From: Plantactinospora mayteni
GTDB lineage: Bacteria > Actinomycetota > Actinomycetes > Mycobacteriales > Micromonosporaceae
Assembly (NCBI RefSeq): GCF_016862935.1
Contig: NZ_BONX01000026.1
Span: 124,001 to 188,000 of the forward strand
Length of the DNA stretch: 64,000 nt
Direction: 5' to 3'
Shown here: in pieces, positions 28,063 to 38,505 of the stretch
Layout: each line of letters begins with the position of its first letter
Position numbering within the stretch: the stretch's first letter is position 1
Made by a program: the position numbers and the translations under genes
The notes under the pieces: model-generated
Databases searched by the model: none
What the model was told of the DNA's origin: nothing
Seen by the model: the letters and a program-made list of their open reading frames with translations, nothing else

Positions 28063-28716
28063 TCAGTCGACCAGCGCGATGATGCCGTAGTCGTAGCCCT
28101 TGCGCCGGTAGACGACGCTGGCGCGGCCGGACTCCTTGTCCAGGAACAGATAGAAGTCGTGGCCGACGAGTTCCATCTGGAACAGCGCGTCGTCGACCGT
28201 CATCGGCTCGGCCGGGTGCAGCTTCTCCCGGGCGATGTGCCAGGGCTGCGCGTCGTCGTACTCGTCGAACTCGGGTTCGGAGTCCGCGCGGCCGTTGCCG
28301 TCCGACCTCGCGGGCGCGGGGGCGGTCAGAGTGGCCAGCGCCGAGTCGCCGGCGTCGACGACCGGCAGCCGGGCGGTGGCGGCGGCGACGGAGACCGGGG
28401 CGTGCCGGCCACGGTGTACGCGACGCCGGTCGGCGGCCCGGCGCAGTCTCGTGTCGAGCTTCGAGATCGCCGCGTCGAGGGCACTGTAGAAGTCCTTCGC
28501 GCACGCCTCCGCACGGACCACGGGTCCCCGGGAGATGCAGGTAATCTCTATTCGCTGGCAGTGATCGGACTGTCGCGGATTGCGTTCGTGAAAGAGTTCC
28601 ACATCGATCCGAATAAGCTTGTGATCGTAGCGCTCGATCTTGGCGAGCTTCTCGGCTACGTGCACTCGGTAATGATCCGGCACCTCGACGTTTCGACCCT
28701 TGACCACGAGATCCAT
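28063..28716 (-). CDS. hpf: Ribosome hibernation promoting factor, long form
   Basis: A 217-residue long-form HPF that dimerises 70S ribosomes into inactive 100S particles in stationary phase or stress. The N-terminal domain (about residues 1-100) has MDLVVKGRNVEVPDHYRVHV, AEKLAKIERYDHKLIRIDVE and DFYSALDAAISKLDTRLRR. A linker follows, then the C-terminal dimerisation domain with EPMTVDDALFQMELVGHDFY, LFLDKESGRASVVYRRK and GYDYGIIALVD. The ribosome site GGGAGG precedes the ATG. It lies between secA and comF, as Rv3241c does in M. tuberculosis. The 296-base region upstream (28717-29012) is its likely promoter region. Confidence 0.95.
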   Translation of the reverse strand: MDLVVKGRNVEVPDHYRVHVAEKLAKIERYDHKLIRIDVELFHERNPRQSDHCQRIEITCISRGPVVRAEACAKDFYSALDAAISKLDTRLRRAADRRRVHRGRHAPVSVAAATARLPVVDAGDSALATLTAPAPARSDGNGRADSEPEFDEYDDAQPWHIAREKLHPAEPMTVDDALFQMELVGHDFYLFLDKESGRASVVYRRKGYDYGIIALVD

Positions 28717-29012
28717 GCGTGACCTCCCTGCGCCATCGGAGAGTCTGCGGAAACAACAAATCCCGGTCAGCCCGCCCCTGGAGTGTCCATTCGGCTTGAC
28801 CGGGTCGAGAACAACGGCGATGCCTCCCTCCAGGTGCGTCCGCGGGGCGGTGGAACGTCCGTCATACCCCCGGTAAACAAGACGCTAACCCCAATCGACC
28901 CGCCAGTCACCCCGGTCACCAAGACCAATTCGAGAAGATTTGCAGGACGTGCACGACAGGGTGAATCCGGTGGCACGGAGAGTGAGCTTGCCGACCTGAA
29001 CAACGTGCTATG

Positions 29013-29726
29013 TCAGGCACGCCCTCGGCGGACGGTGGCGGCCAGCACCGCCGCCGCGTACACCGGAATGCCGGCGCTCTCCAGCCGTCGGGTGACCGCG
29101 GCCAGCGTGACCCCGGTGGTCACGATGTCGTCCAGCAGCACCACCAGCCGGCCGGCGGCGATCCGGCGGACCGCACCCACCCGCCCGGCCCGGAGCCGGA
29201 ACGCGTCCCTGGCCGCCGCGGCCCGGCCGACACTGTCCAGCGTCGCGGAGTCGGGACGGGGCACCGCACGAAGCGGGTGGGTCACCGCGACCGGCCAGCC
29301 GGCGGCCCGCAGCCGCGCGGCGGAGTGCCGGGCCAGCCGGCGCAGATGGTCGCCGTGCCGGGCCCGCACCGCCCGGGCGGTCGCCGGTACCGGCACCAGC
29401 AGCACCGGCCGGCGCTCGCCGACAGCCTCCGCCACCACCTCCGCGAGCAACCTGCCCAGCGGCCGGGCCAGGCCGTGCCGACCCCGTTCCTTGTACGACA
29501 GCAGCGAATCCCGCAACACGCCCTGGTAGCTGCCGAGCGCCACGCAGCCCGGCAGGCCCTGCGGTGCCGGGGTGGGGCGTACCGGGGCCGGACGCAGGGC
29601 GCGCAGGGCGTCGGCGCAGGCCGGGCAGACGCCCTGGCGCAGCGGCAGCCGCTCGGCACGACAGCCCGCGCACTCGGCCGGCAGCACCAGATCGGTCAGC
29701 TCGGTCCAGACCCCCGCCAGCACCAC
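29013..29726 (-). CDS. ComF-family phosphoribosyltransferase-like protein
   Basis: A 237-residue ComF-type protein. A zinc ribbon at the start (CAGCRAERLPLRQGVCPAC) is followed by LGSYQGVLRDSLLSYKERGR. The phosphoribosyltransferase fold has VLLVPVPATARAVRARHGDH and the PRPP loop VVLLDDIVTTGVTLAAV. ComF proteins act in DNA uptake in competent bacteria; in actinobacteria the role is not clear. It corresponds by position to Rv3242c. The GTG at 29726 starts 17 bases after the lpqB stop, in the same operon as lpqB, mtrB and mtrA. Confidence 0.85.
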   Translation of the reverse strand: MVLAGVWTELTDLVLPAECAGCRAERLPLRQGVCPACADALRALRPAPVRPTPAPQGLPGCVALGSYQGVLRDSLLSYKERGRHGLARPLGRLLAEVVAEAVGERRPVLLVPVPATARAVRARHGDHLRRLARHSAARLRAAGWPVAVTHPLRAVPRPDSATLDSVGRAAAARDAFRLRAGRVGAVRRIAAGRLVVLLDDIVTTGVTLAAVTRRLESAGIPVYAAAVLAATVRRGRA

Positions 29727-29742
29727 GCGCCTCCGGGGCAGG

Positions 29743-31563
29743 TCAGTAGAGATAGAAGGACGCGGTGGCCGAGTTCACGCTGGCCGGAGGCTCGCCGGCA
29801 CCGGGCGCGATCTGACTCCGGTTGATACTCGTGTCGGAGACGAAGGCGACGTCGTTCGTCTCGTAGGTCAGGGGCAACGGCCGTACCTCCAGGAAGGTGG
29901 GGTCGGCGGCCAGCGCCTCGACCGGGGCGCTGCTGACGAATCTGACCTGCTGCGACTCCAGCGAGCCGTCGACGTTGATCCGGTTGATCGCCTTGGCGTC
30001 CGTACTGTCCAGGCCGGCCACCACGAGCAGGTTCTCGCCGAACCAGTCCACGGCGCTCAGCGAGCCCAGCGAGGTGGCCAACTGGCGGGGCGACTCGACG
30101 TTCAGCCCACCGTCGACCGGCCGTACCGCCGCGACGTAGAGCCGGCCGCCGGAGACGAAGGCGATCCGGTTGCCGTCCATCGACGCCGCCACCGCCGTCA
30201 CGCCGCGGGGCGCGCCGGAGAAGGAAACCTCGGTCAGGTTGGGATTTCCGGCGGTGAAGGTCCAGAGCTTCTGCTCGGCGACGACCAGCCCCACCGGTCC
30301 GCCGCCACCCGCGTCCTTCAGCCACACCGGCCGGCTCATGTCGTCGTACCGGTCCTGGCTGGTCTGGAGGCTGTTCGCCACGCCCGGACCGAAGCCGGTA
30401 CGCAGCCGGAAGGACTCGTCGTCCCGGGTGACCAGCGCCACCGCGACCTCGTCACCGTTGCGGCTCAGCCCGGCGGTCACGATGTCGTGGTTCTCGGTGG
30501 CCGGGATCGGCACCGGCCTGGCCTCACCCGGGTTGGTCAACGGATAGATCCGGCCCGCGAACACGCCGTACCGGGCGGCGGCACCGTTGAGCTGGTAGAG
30601 CGGGTGGTCCCGCCGGTAGTCGTCGGCGACCTCGACCATCTTGGACTGGTTCTGGATCTTCAGTTCCAGTTCGTCGAGCAACTGGTTGGTCCGCAGGGAC
30701 CAGACGATCTGGGTGAAGAGCTTCTGGAGGTCGTGATCGCTCTCCAGGGCACCGGCCTTGACCGCGAGGTTGACCTCGATCCGGCCGGCCTGCTTCGGCG
30801 CCGGCACGTTACGGTTATCCATCGGGCTGGTGCCCTCGGGCAGCGCCACGGCCGAGGTGAGCCACTCGGACGGGCCACCGATCAGCCAGTCGAGCACCTC
30901 GGTGGCGTGCCGCTGCACCGGCACCGTACGCGGCAGGTAGCGCAGGTCCGGCACCAGGGAGGTCCCGTTGGCGTTCCAGAAGTAAATGGCGTTTTCCTCG
31001 TAGTAGTCCCGTAGGGCGTCGTCGGTCATCAGCAGCACCGCCGGCGGGTCGAGCACCCACAGCCCGCTGCCCATCCCCGGATCGGTCGGCGCGGCACCGA
31101 TGACGAACGAGTATTCCTTCTCCTGTTGCACCGGCGCGCCGACCGAGCCGTTGGCCCGGAGCACGCCGACCTGCTGGACGCTGACCGTCACCCGACTGGT
31201 GCCGTCGTTGTCCTCGGTGATCTCGATCCCGCTGTCGGCGTCGACCCGTACGACGTTGATGTCGCCCTTGTCGTCCTGCTTCGGATTGAACCGCGCGCCG
31301 GGTTCGATGTACTCGTTGACCCGCTTGTACGCCTCACCCGCCTCGCCGGCGGCGGCGGTCAGGAAGTTCCTGGCGAACGTCTTCGGCTCGCTGCCGCTCA
31401 CGGTACGGCCGGGCGGCTGCGCGCCCGGACGGTCGGCCGGTCCGGTGTCGGCCACCGGCCCCCGGCCGTCGATCCGCACGTCGCTCTCGCCCGGGATGCC
31501 ACAGGCGGCCAGCCCGGAGAGCAGCACCGCCACGGCCCCGAGCGCGATGCCGCGCCGGCTCAT
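29743..31563 (-). CDS. lpqB: Lipoprotein LpqB (MtrAB-associated)
   Basis: A 606-residue lipoprotein. The signal peptide ends in a lipobox LAAC with Cys21. A GerMN (sporulation/germination) domain sits at about residues 200-330, with RHATEVLDWLIGGPSEWLTS and IEVNLAVKAGALES. A beta-propeller-like C-terminal half follows, with LRTGFGPGVANSL and MDGNRIAFVSGGRLYVAAV. LpqB binds the extracellular part of MtrB and tunes MtrAB signalling in mycobacteria. Its start overlaps the mtrB stop by four bases (ATGA), so the two are translationally coupled. Confidence 0.95.
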   Translation of the reverse strand: MSRRGIALGAVAVLLSGLAACGIPGESDVRIDGRGPVADTGPADRPGAQPPGRTVSGSEPKTFARNFLTAAAGEAGEAYKRVNEYIEPGARFNPKQDDKGDINVVRVDADSGIEITEDNDGTSRVTVSVQQVGVLRANGSVGAPVQQEKEYSFVIGAAPTDPGMGSGLWVLDPPAVLLMTDDALRDYYEENAIYFWNANGTSLVPDLRYLPRTVPVQRHATEVLDWLIGGPSEWLTSAVALPEGTSPMDNRNVPAPKQAGRIEVNLAVKAGALESDHDLQKLFTQIVWSLRTNQLLDELELKIQNQSKMVEVADDYRRDHPLYQLNGAAARYGVFAGRIYPLTNPGEARPVPIPATENHDIVTAGLSRNGDEVAVALVTRDDESFRLRTGFGPGVANSLQTSQDRYDDMSRPVWLKDAGGGGPVGLVVAEQKLWTFTAGNPNLTEVSFSGAPRGVTAVAASMDGNRIAFVSGGRLYVAAVRPVDGGLNVESPRQLATSLGSLSAVDWFGENLLVVAGLDSTDAKAINRINVDGSLESQQVRFVSSAPVEALAADPTFLEVRPLPLTYETNDVAFVSDTSINRSQIAPGAGEPPASVNSATASFYLY

Positions 31564-33572
31564 CTGCTCACCTCGCTCCGCTCGGCGTCCGCCAGGGTCC
31601 TCGGACCGGCCGGCCCGCCCGGTACGGCATCGACGGCCTCGTCCGGGGCCACCGTCCCGGCCAGCCCGTCGAGAGCGCCGAGCGCCCCACCGATCGGCAC
31701 GGTCGGCCCGCCCGGCGCCCCGCCGATCGGCCCGCCGAGGGTTCCGCCGGCCGGCGCGGTCGGTCCGTCGAGGGTTCCGCCGGTCGGCACGGTCGGTCCG
31801 TCGAGGGTTCCGCCGGTCGGCACGGTTGGTCTGTCGAGTGGGGTCGGCGCGTCGGCGGTCCCGGGACGGTCCGCGCCGGGCGGCTCGGCGGTTCCGCCGC
31901 CGGCCGGGGTCGGGACGGTCCAGCTCAGGACGTCCGTGACCGCCAGCGGCGCGTCGGCCGGTACCAGCCGCAACGGCGAGGAGGTCAGCCGGTCACCGGC
32001 CCGGGCCGGCAGGGTCAGCCGGAACTGGGCACCCTCGCCCGGTGCGCCCCAGGCTTCCAGCCAGCCGCCGTGCAGCCGGGCGTCCTCCAGGCTGATGGAT
32101 AGGCCGAGCCCGGTGCCACCGGTCTGCCGGGCCCGGGACGGGTCGGCCCGCCAGAACCGGTTGAAGACGAGCTTCTCCTCGCCGGGCTTCAGCCCCACGC
32201 CGTGGTCCCGGACCGTGATCGCCACCGCGGTCTCGTCCGCCGCCAGCACCACCACCACCGGTTTCCCGGCACCGTGCTCCACCGCGTTGCCGACCAGGTT
32301 GCGCAGGATCCGCTCCACCCGGCGCGGGTCGACCTCGGCGATCACCGGGGTCTCCGGCACGGTCACCCGCAGCGGCGTACCGCAGCGGCTGGCGAGCGAC
32401 TCCAGCCGGTCGGCCACCCGGTGCACCACCGGCACCAGGTCGGTGGGCTCGGCGTCCAGCATCGCGAACCCGGCGTCGAACCGGCTGATCTCCAGCAGGT
32501 CGGTGAGCAGGTCCTCGAACCGGTCCAGCTCGGCGTGCAGCAGCTCGGCGGTACGGGTGACCGCAGGGTCGAACTCGTCCCGCTCGGCGTAGATCAGGTC
32601 GGCTGCCATCCGTACGGTGGTGAGCGGGGTACGCAGCTCGTGCGAGACGTCCGAGGTGAACCGCCGTTGCAGCCGGGACATCTCCTCCAACCGGACGATC
32701 TGGCGTTGCAGGTTCGTCGCCATCTGGTTGAACGACGAGGCGAGCATCGCCAGGTCGTCCTCGCCGTTGACCACCATCCGCTGGTCGAGCAGCCCTGCCG
32801 AGAGCCGCTGGGCGGTGCGGGCGGCGACCCGTACCGGATTGACCACCAGCCGGGTGACCAGCCCGGAGAGCAGCCCGAGCAGGACGACCAGGGCGAACCC
32901 GGTGGCCAGTACGGTGGCCCGGGAGGCGTCCGCGATCTGGTCCCACCGGGTCAGCGGTACGAAGTAGTAGAGCTCGACCTGACCGAGCCGGGTCGGCACC
33001 GGCGAGCCGTAGACGAGGTATTTCGTCCGCCCCTTGTCGAACAGGTCGCCGGTGCGGAACTGGTGCGCGATGGCACCGCCCCGGACCGCCTCCTCCAGCC
33101 CCGGCGTGAGGATGCCGCCGACGTCGACCTGGGGCGAGGTGGCGGGCGCGACGCCGGTGACCCGCAGCGTCACCACCACCCCGCCGAGCTGAGCCGGATC
33201 TCCGCCGGCCAGGTAGTTGACGGTGTTCTCCAGGGTGGCCCGCAACCCCTGCTCGGCGACGGTGTTGTGGTTGCTGAGCTGCTCGGAGGCGTACTCCCGG
33301 CCATCCTCGAGCCGGGTCCTGACGTCGCTGGTGGCGTTGTCGAGCACGATCTCGGTGATGTTGTCGGCGACCAGATAGGCGAACCCGCCGACCAGCAGGC
33401 TCGACGCCACCAGGGTGATGGTGACGACCCGCACCTGGAGCGAGCGCCGCCAGGTGCGGTGCAGGCCGGTCGCCGCCCTCGCCACCCGGGCCGAGCCGGC
33501 GCGCCGCAGCCGCCGCCCGGTCGCGGCGGCACGGGCGAGGAGGGCGGACGACGAGGTCAGGGTGCGGGCCAC
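31560..33572 (-). CDS. mtrB: Sensor histidine kinase MtrB with repeat-bearing C-terminal tail
   Basis: A 670-residue sensor kinase of the essential MtrAB system, which controls cell-wall turnover and division. The first membrane helix is at about residues 49-69. An extracytoplasmic loop follows, then a second helix near 215-240, a HAMP domain, the phosphorylation site VSHELRTPLTTVRMAADLI with His at about 311, and an ATPase domain with NLVGNAVEHGAG and VRDHGVGLKPGEEKLVFNRF. M. tuberculosis MtrB has 567 residues; the extra length is a C-terminal tail of Pro/Gly/Thr repeats (three 11-residue copies at about 578-611). The start is GTG. The stop overlaps the lpqB start. Confidence 0.95.
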   Translation of the reverse strand: MARTLTSSSALLARAAATGRRLRRAGSARVARAATGLHRTWRRSLQVRVVTITLVASSLLVGGFAYLVADNITEIVLDNATSDVRTRLEDGREYASEQLSNHNTVAEQGLRATLENTVNYLAGGDPAQLGGVVVTLRVTGVAPATSPQVDVGGILTPGLEEAVRGGAIAHQFRTGDLFDKGRTKYLVYGSPVPTRLGQVELYYFVPLTRWDQIADASRATVLATGFALVVLLGLLSGLVTRLVVNPVRVAARTAQRLSAGLLDQRMVVNGEDDLAMLASSFNQMATNLQRQIVRLEEMSRLQRRFTSDVSHELRTPLTTVRMAADLIYAERDEFDPAVTRTAELLHAELDRFEDLLTDLLEISRFDAGFAMLDAEPTDLVPVVHRVADRLESLASRCGTPLRVTVPETPVIAEVDPRRVERILRNLVGNAVEHGAGKPVVVVLAADETAVAITVRDHGVGLKPGEEKLVFNRFWRADPSRARQTGGTGLGLSISLEDARLHGGWLEAWGAPGEGAQFRLTLPARAGDRLTSSPLRLVPADAPLAVTDVLSWTVPTPAGGGTAEPPGADRPGTADAPTPLDRPTVPTGGTLDGPTVPTGGTLDGPTAPAGGTLGGPIGGAPGGPTVPIGGALGALDGLAGTVAPDEAVDAVPGGPAGPRTLADAERSEVSR
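31741..31839. repeat. Three 33-bp tandem repeats inside mtrB
   Basis: Units start at 31741, 31774 and 31807, each beginning GTTCCGCCGG. They encode 11-residue repeats containing GGTLDGPTVPT on the minus strand. Units 2 and 3 differ by a few bases, so the copy number probably changes by slippage. Confidence 0.9.
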
Positions 33573-33585
33573 AGTGCAACCCAGG

Positions 33586-34275
33586 CTATCCGGTGCCCGC
33601 CTTGTAGCCGACTCCCCGCACCGTCAGGATCACCTCGGGTCGCTCCGGGTCCGGTTCGATCTTGGCGCGGAGCCGCTGGACGTGCACGTTGACCAGCCGG
33701 GTGTCGGCGGCGTGCCGGTAGCCCCAGACCTGCTCCAACAGGACCTCCCGGGTGAAGACCTGGCGCGGCTTGCGGGCCAGCGCCACCAGCAGGTCGAACT
33801 CCAGCGGGGTCAACTTGACCTCTTCGCCGTCCCGGCTGACGGTGTGCGCCGGCACGTCGATGCTGATCTGGTTGCCGGGCGGGCCGATGGTCAGCAACTC
33901 CGGCGCGGCGTCCTCGCCCCGGCGCAGCCGGGCCCGCATCCGGGCGACCAACTCCTTGGGCTTGAAAGGCTTGACCACGTAGTCGTCCGCGCCCGACTCC
34001 AGCCCGAGCACCACGTCGACGGTGTCGCTCTTGGCGGTCAACATCACGATCGGGATGCCCGACTCGGAGCGGATCGCCCGGGCCACGTCGATGCCGCTCA
34101 TTCCGGGCAGCATCAGGTCGAGCAGGACGATGTCGGGCCGATTCTCCCGGAACGCGGCCAGTGCCCGTTCTCCGTCGGCGACGAACGAGGGCAGGAACCC
34201 CTCGCTGCGCAGCACGATGCCGAGCATCTCGGCCAGCGCGGGGTCATCGTCGACGACCAGTACCCGGGCTCTCAT
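33586..34275 (-). CDS. mtrA: Response regulator MtrA
   Basis: A 229-residue OmpR-type response regulator. The receiver domain has acidic pocket VVDDD, the phosphoacceptor Asp53 in IVLLDLMLPGMSGIDV, switch Thr in VMLTAKSD and Lys in ADDYVVKPFKPKELVARMRA. The winged helix has LTPLEFDLLVALARKPRQVF and VNVHVQRLRAKIEPDPERP. MtrA controls genes for cell division, peptidoglycan hydrolases and, in streptomycetes, development. It is followed after 13 bases by mtrB in one operon. The ATG at 34275 gives the exact family start. Confidence 0.97.
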   Translation of the reverse strand: MRARVLVVDDDPALAEMLGIVLRSEGFLPSFVADGERALAAFRENRPDIVLLDLMLPGMSGIDVARAIRSESGIPIVMLTAKSDTVDVVLGLESGADDYVVKPFKPKELVARMRARLRRGEDAAPELLTIGPPGNQISIDVPAHTVSRDGEEVKLTPLEFDLLVALARKPRQVFTREVLLEQVWGYRHAADTRLVNVHVQRLRAKIEPDPERPEVILTVRGVGYKAGTG

Positions 34276-34551
34276 GACACTAATATTCCACCCTCTTTTC
34301 CATGGCGTGGTCCCCGCACCTCCCGGCGCGGCGTACCGCCGGCGCCTTCCCCGGCCGCGAGGCGCAGTAGCCTACCCTGGTCAACCGGTCGGCACCAGGG
34401 ATGGACCACCGCTGATCAGGCTCGGCGCCGGACGCACACCGAACCGTGACGTCGGAACCGGCCGAGCGACTCCGGCCAGGACGAGCCGACGTGACACCAT
34501 GGCTGCTGCGGCGTGTTCCCCGCCATCCCCCGAAGCCCGCCAGGAGTACGT

Positions 34552-35397
34552 TTGCCCGACGCCGGCCCGACCGCCGTACTGCCGCTGCGGCCACTCACCG
34601 TCGGTGAGCTGATCGACTCGGCGGTCCTGCTGCTCCGCGACCACGCCCGGATACTCGTGCCGGTCGCCCTGGTACTGGCCGTGCTCGAACAACTCCTGCT
34701 GCACCCGCTGCGACTGGTCGCCGAGGTCACTCCGCCCGCCTACCTGCCGAGGATCGACGAGCTGCCGGCGTACTGGTTCCTGCTGGCCGTCGGCGCCGCC
34801 TGCGAAGGGGTGATCATCGCACTGCTCGGCAACCTGACCGCCCGGGCTGCCGGTACGGTCCTGCTCGATCCCGCCGCCCGGGTCCGCCGGCTGCTCCGCC
34901 CGGACGGTGCCCGGCTGCCGGCAACACTCCTCGTCGCCCTGCTGGCCGGTGCCGTGATGTTCGTGGCGTCCCTGGTCATGCCGCTCTGGGTGGTCGGGTT
35001 CGCACTGCTCGGCTCCGTGGCGCCGGCGATCGTACTGGACCGGCTCGGGCCGTTCCGGGCGCTGTGGCGCTCCGCCACACTCGCCCTGCGCACCAGCGGC
35101 CGTGCGGCGGCGGTACGGGTACTCGGCTACCTCGTCTGGTGGCTGTTGCGGATCGGGCTCGCGGTCGGCGCCGTCACCGGCCTGAACTCGGTCGGACTGC
35201 TCGCCCCGGAGTGGCAACTGCCGGTCGGCCTGGCGGTCTGGGCCCTGGTCAACAGCGTCGCCTATCCCGCGCTCGCCTGCGTCGACGCGGTGGTCTACCT
35301 GGAGGCGCGGATCCGCACCGAAGGGCTGGACATCGTCGTCGACCGGGCCCGGCAGACCGGAGCGCCGACCCTCACCCCGATGGCGGACCGACGGTGA
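34552..35397 (+). CDS. Multi-pass membrane protein (first gene of the envelope block)
   Basis: A 281-residue membrane protein with about six hydrophobic helices, including ILVPVALVLAVLEQLLLHPL, ALLAGAVMFVASLVMPLWVV and YLVWWLLRIGLAVGAVTGL. A conserved front stretch PLRPLTVGELIDSAVLLLRD is typical for actinobacterial proteins related to the membrane domain of glycerophosphodiester phosphodiesterases (DUF7544-like). The TTG at 34552 was chosen because AGGAG lies seven bases upstream and the family begins there; an upstream GTG at 34513 lacks such a site. Its stop overlaps the next start (GTGA). Confidence 0.7.
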   Translation: MPDAGPTAVLPLRPLTVGELIDSAVLLLRDHARILVPVALVLAVLEQLLLHPLRLVAEVTPPAYLPRIDELPAYWFLLAVGAACEGVIIALLGNLTARAAGTVLLDPAARVRRLLRPDGARLPATLLVALLAGAVMFVASLVMPLWVVGFALLGSVAPAIVLDRLGPFRALWRSATLALRTSGRAAAVRVLGYLVWWLLRIGLAVGAVTGLNSVGLLAPEWQLPVGLAVWALVNSVAYPALACVDAVVYLEARIRTEGLDIVVDRARQTGAPTLTPMADRR

Positions 35398-35999
35398 GTT
35401 TCAGCCGCTGGTGGACCGAGACGACGGCCGCGCTCGGCGACCGGCTGCCCCTGCCCCTCGTCGCGCTGCTCCTGGTGCTGGCCGCCGTGCTGGTCGCGCT
35501 CGGCTGGTTCCACTACCCCGCCTGGGTGCCCCGCCGGCTGCCGCGCTGGCGCCTCTCCCGGTGGCGGCGACGGCGGCAACCCCGCCCGGAGCCGGCCGTC
35601 GAGCCGGAACCGGAGGCCGTGGCCGAGGATCCGGAGCTGCCGGACGTACCGGCCGAGACGCTGGTCGCCCTCGCCGACCGGTTGGCCGCCGAGGGCCGGT
35701 ACGCCGAGGCGGCCCGGGAACGGTTCCGGGGGATGGTCCGGGAACTGGTCGACCGTGGGGTGCTGGAGCACCGCCCCGGGCTCACCGTCACCGAACTCGC
35801 CACGGCGGCTGCCCGGAACCGACCCGAGGTGGACAGCCCGCTCTCCGAGGCCGGCCGGGTCTTCTCCGATCTCTGGTACGCCGAGCGCCCGGCCCGGCGC
35901 GAGCACGACGACCGGATGCGCGCGCTCGCCACCGAACTGGGCCGGACCCTCGCCGCCGACCGACCACCCGCCACCGACGACGGGATGGTCCGGAGATGA
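35394..35999 (+). CDS. DUF4129-domain membrane protein
   Basis: A 201-residue protein from a GTG overlapping the previous stop. One membrane helix is at about residues 19-38 (PLVALLLVLAAVLVALGW). A basic then acidic linker follows, and a C-terminal DUF4129 domain with LVALADRLAAEGRYAEAARE, GLTVTELATAAARN and VFSDLWYAERPARREHDDRM. DUF4129 proteins belong to the MoxR-DUF58 envelope clusters in actinobacteria, and their role is not known. The gene is coupled on both sides by 4-base overlaps. Confidence 0.75.
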   Translation: MSFSRWWTETTAALGDRLPLPLVALLLVLAAVLVALGWFHYPAWVPRRLPRWRLSRWRRRRQPRPEPAVEPEPEAVAEDPELPDVPAETLVALADRLAAEGRYAEAARERFRGMVRELVDRGVLEHRPGLTVTELATAAARNRPEVDSPLSEAGRVFSDLWYAERPARREHDDRMRALATELGRTLAADRPPATDDGMVRR

Positions 36000-37470
36000 G
36001 CGCTGTCCCGGACGCGCCGGTGCCGGACGTGTCCGCGCCAGACGACGACCGACGGAGCGGTGCCGACGCGTCCACATCGGTCCGTTCGGCGGCCCCGGTG
36101 GTGGCGGGTCGCCGGCGACGTCGATGGCACCGGATCGCGATCCCGCTCGGTGCCGTCGCCGTGCTGCTCGCGGTCACCGGGATCACCCAGGCGATCGACC
36201 AGCCAAGCCCCGGCTCCGCCGGCTTCCTCTCCCCGGTCAACGCCGACGACGAGGGCGGGAGCCGGCTCGCCGACCGGCTCCGCGCCGAGGGCGTCGCCGT
36301 CGAGCGGTTCACCAGTACCCGACAGGCGCTGATCCAGGCGACCAGCCGGGGGTTCACCCTCTTCGTCCCCTCGCCGGGGCTGGTGCACCCGCTCTACCTG
36401 CCGTACCTCGCCGAGCCGGCCGACCGGGCCCGGGTGGTGCTGGTCGACCCGCCGCAGCGGGTGCTGGACGGCGCCGAACTGCCGCTGGCCGCCACCGGTC
36501 GGCGCTGGGCCGCCGGCGCGGTCGACGCCGATGCCGACGGCCGGCCCTGCCCGCTGCCCGAGGCGGCGCGGGCCGGACCGGCCGCCGCGCTGTTGCAGCG
36601 GTACGCGAACCCGCCCGGGCTGGACAACCGCACCGACTACTGCTACTCGGGCGGGCTGGTCCGGACGGAGCGGCGCGACAGCGAGGTCGTCGTGATCGGC
36701 GCCAGTGACCCGTTCCGGAACGACCGGATAGCCGAGCGGGGCAACGCCGTGCTCGCCACCGGACTGCTCGGCAGCCACGACCGGGTCGTCTGGCTCGACC
36801 TGGCCGGACCGGAGCCACCGCCGCCGTACCATCGCAACGGCGAACTGGACCCGTGGACGTCGATGCCCGACGACTCCGGGACGTACGACGACGGAGAGTC
36901 CCAGGAGGGCAACGGCACCCCGGAGTACGACGGGCGGCAGCAGCCGGCACCCGGGCAGGACGAGCAGGCGGCCCCGCCGGAGCCGCGCAATCCGCTCTGG
37001 GACGCCTTCCCGCCCTGGTTCTGGGCCCTGCTGGCGCAGCTCGCCCTGGCCCTGCTGCTGGTGGTGCTCTGGCGGGCCCGCCGGCTCGGGCCACCGGTCG
37101 CCGAGCCGTTGCCGGTGACCGTCCCGTCCGCCGAGACGGTGCTGGGTCGCGGCCGGCTCTACCAGCGGGCCCGGGCGTACGGGCCGGCGGCGGAGACGCT
37201 GCGGGCCGCCGCCCTGCACCGGCTGACGCAGTCCCGGGGCGTACCACCCGACGCCGGGCCGGACGAGCTGGCCGCCGCCGTCGCGGCGCGTACCGGCCGG
37301 GGCGCGGCCGAGGTGCACGACCTGCTGTACGGGCCGGCCCCGGAGACCAACCAGGAGCTGCTCGACCTGGCCCGGGCACTCGACGACCTGGCCGCCGCCT
37401 CGGGCACCTCCCTGGGCACCTCTCCGCCTGACCAGCCCCGGCACGACCGCCCCAGCGAAGGAGACGCCCG

Positions 37471-37474
<4 letters not shown>
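35996..37474 (+). CDS. DUF4350-domain membrane protein
   Basis: A 492-residue protein starting at the ATG in an ATGA overlap. A first helix near residues 48-65 (IAIPLGAVAVLLAVTGI) is followed by an extracytoplasmic DUF4350 domain with SRLADRLRAEGVAVERF, TSRGFTLFVPSPGLVHPLYL and VVIGASDPFRNDRIAERGNA. A second helix near 340-360 (WFWALLAQLALALLLVVLW) leads to a cytoplasmic tail with RARAYGPAAETLRAAALHRL. The fold resembles a glutamine-amidotransferase-like Rossmann domain without the catalytic triad. It comes before moxR in the usual cluster order. Confidence 0.75.
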
Positions 37475-38501
<1,027 letters not shown>

Positions 38502-38505
<4 letters not shown>

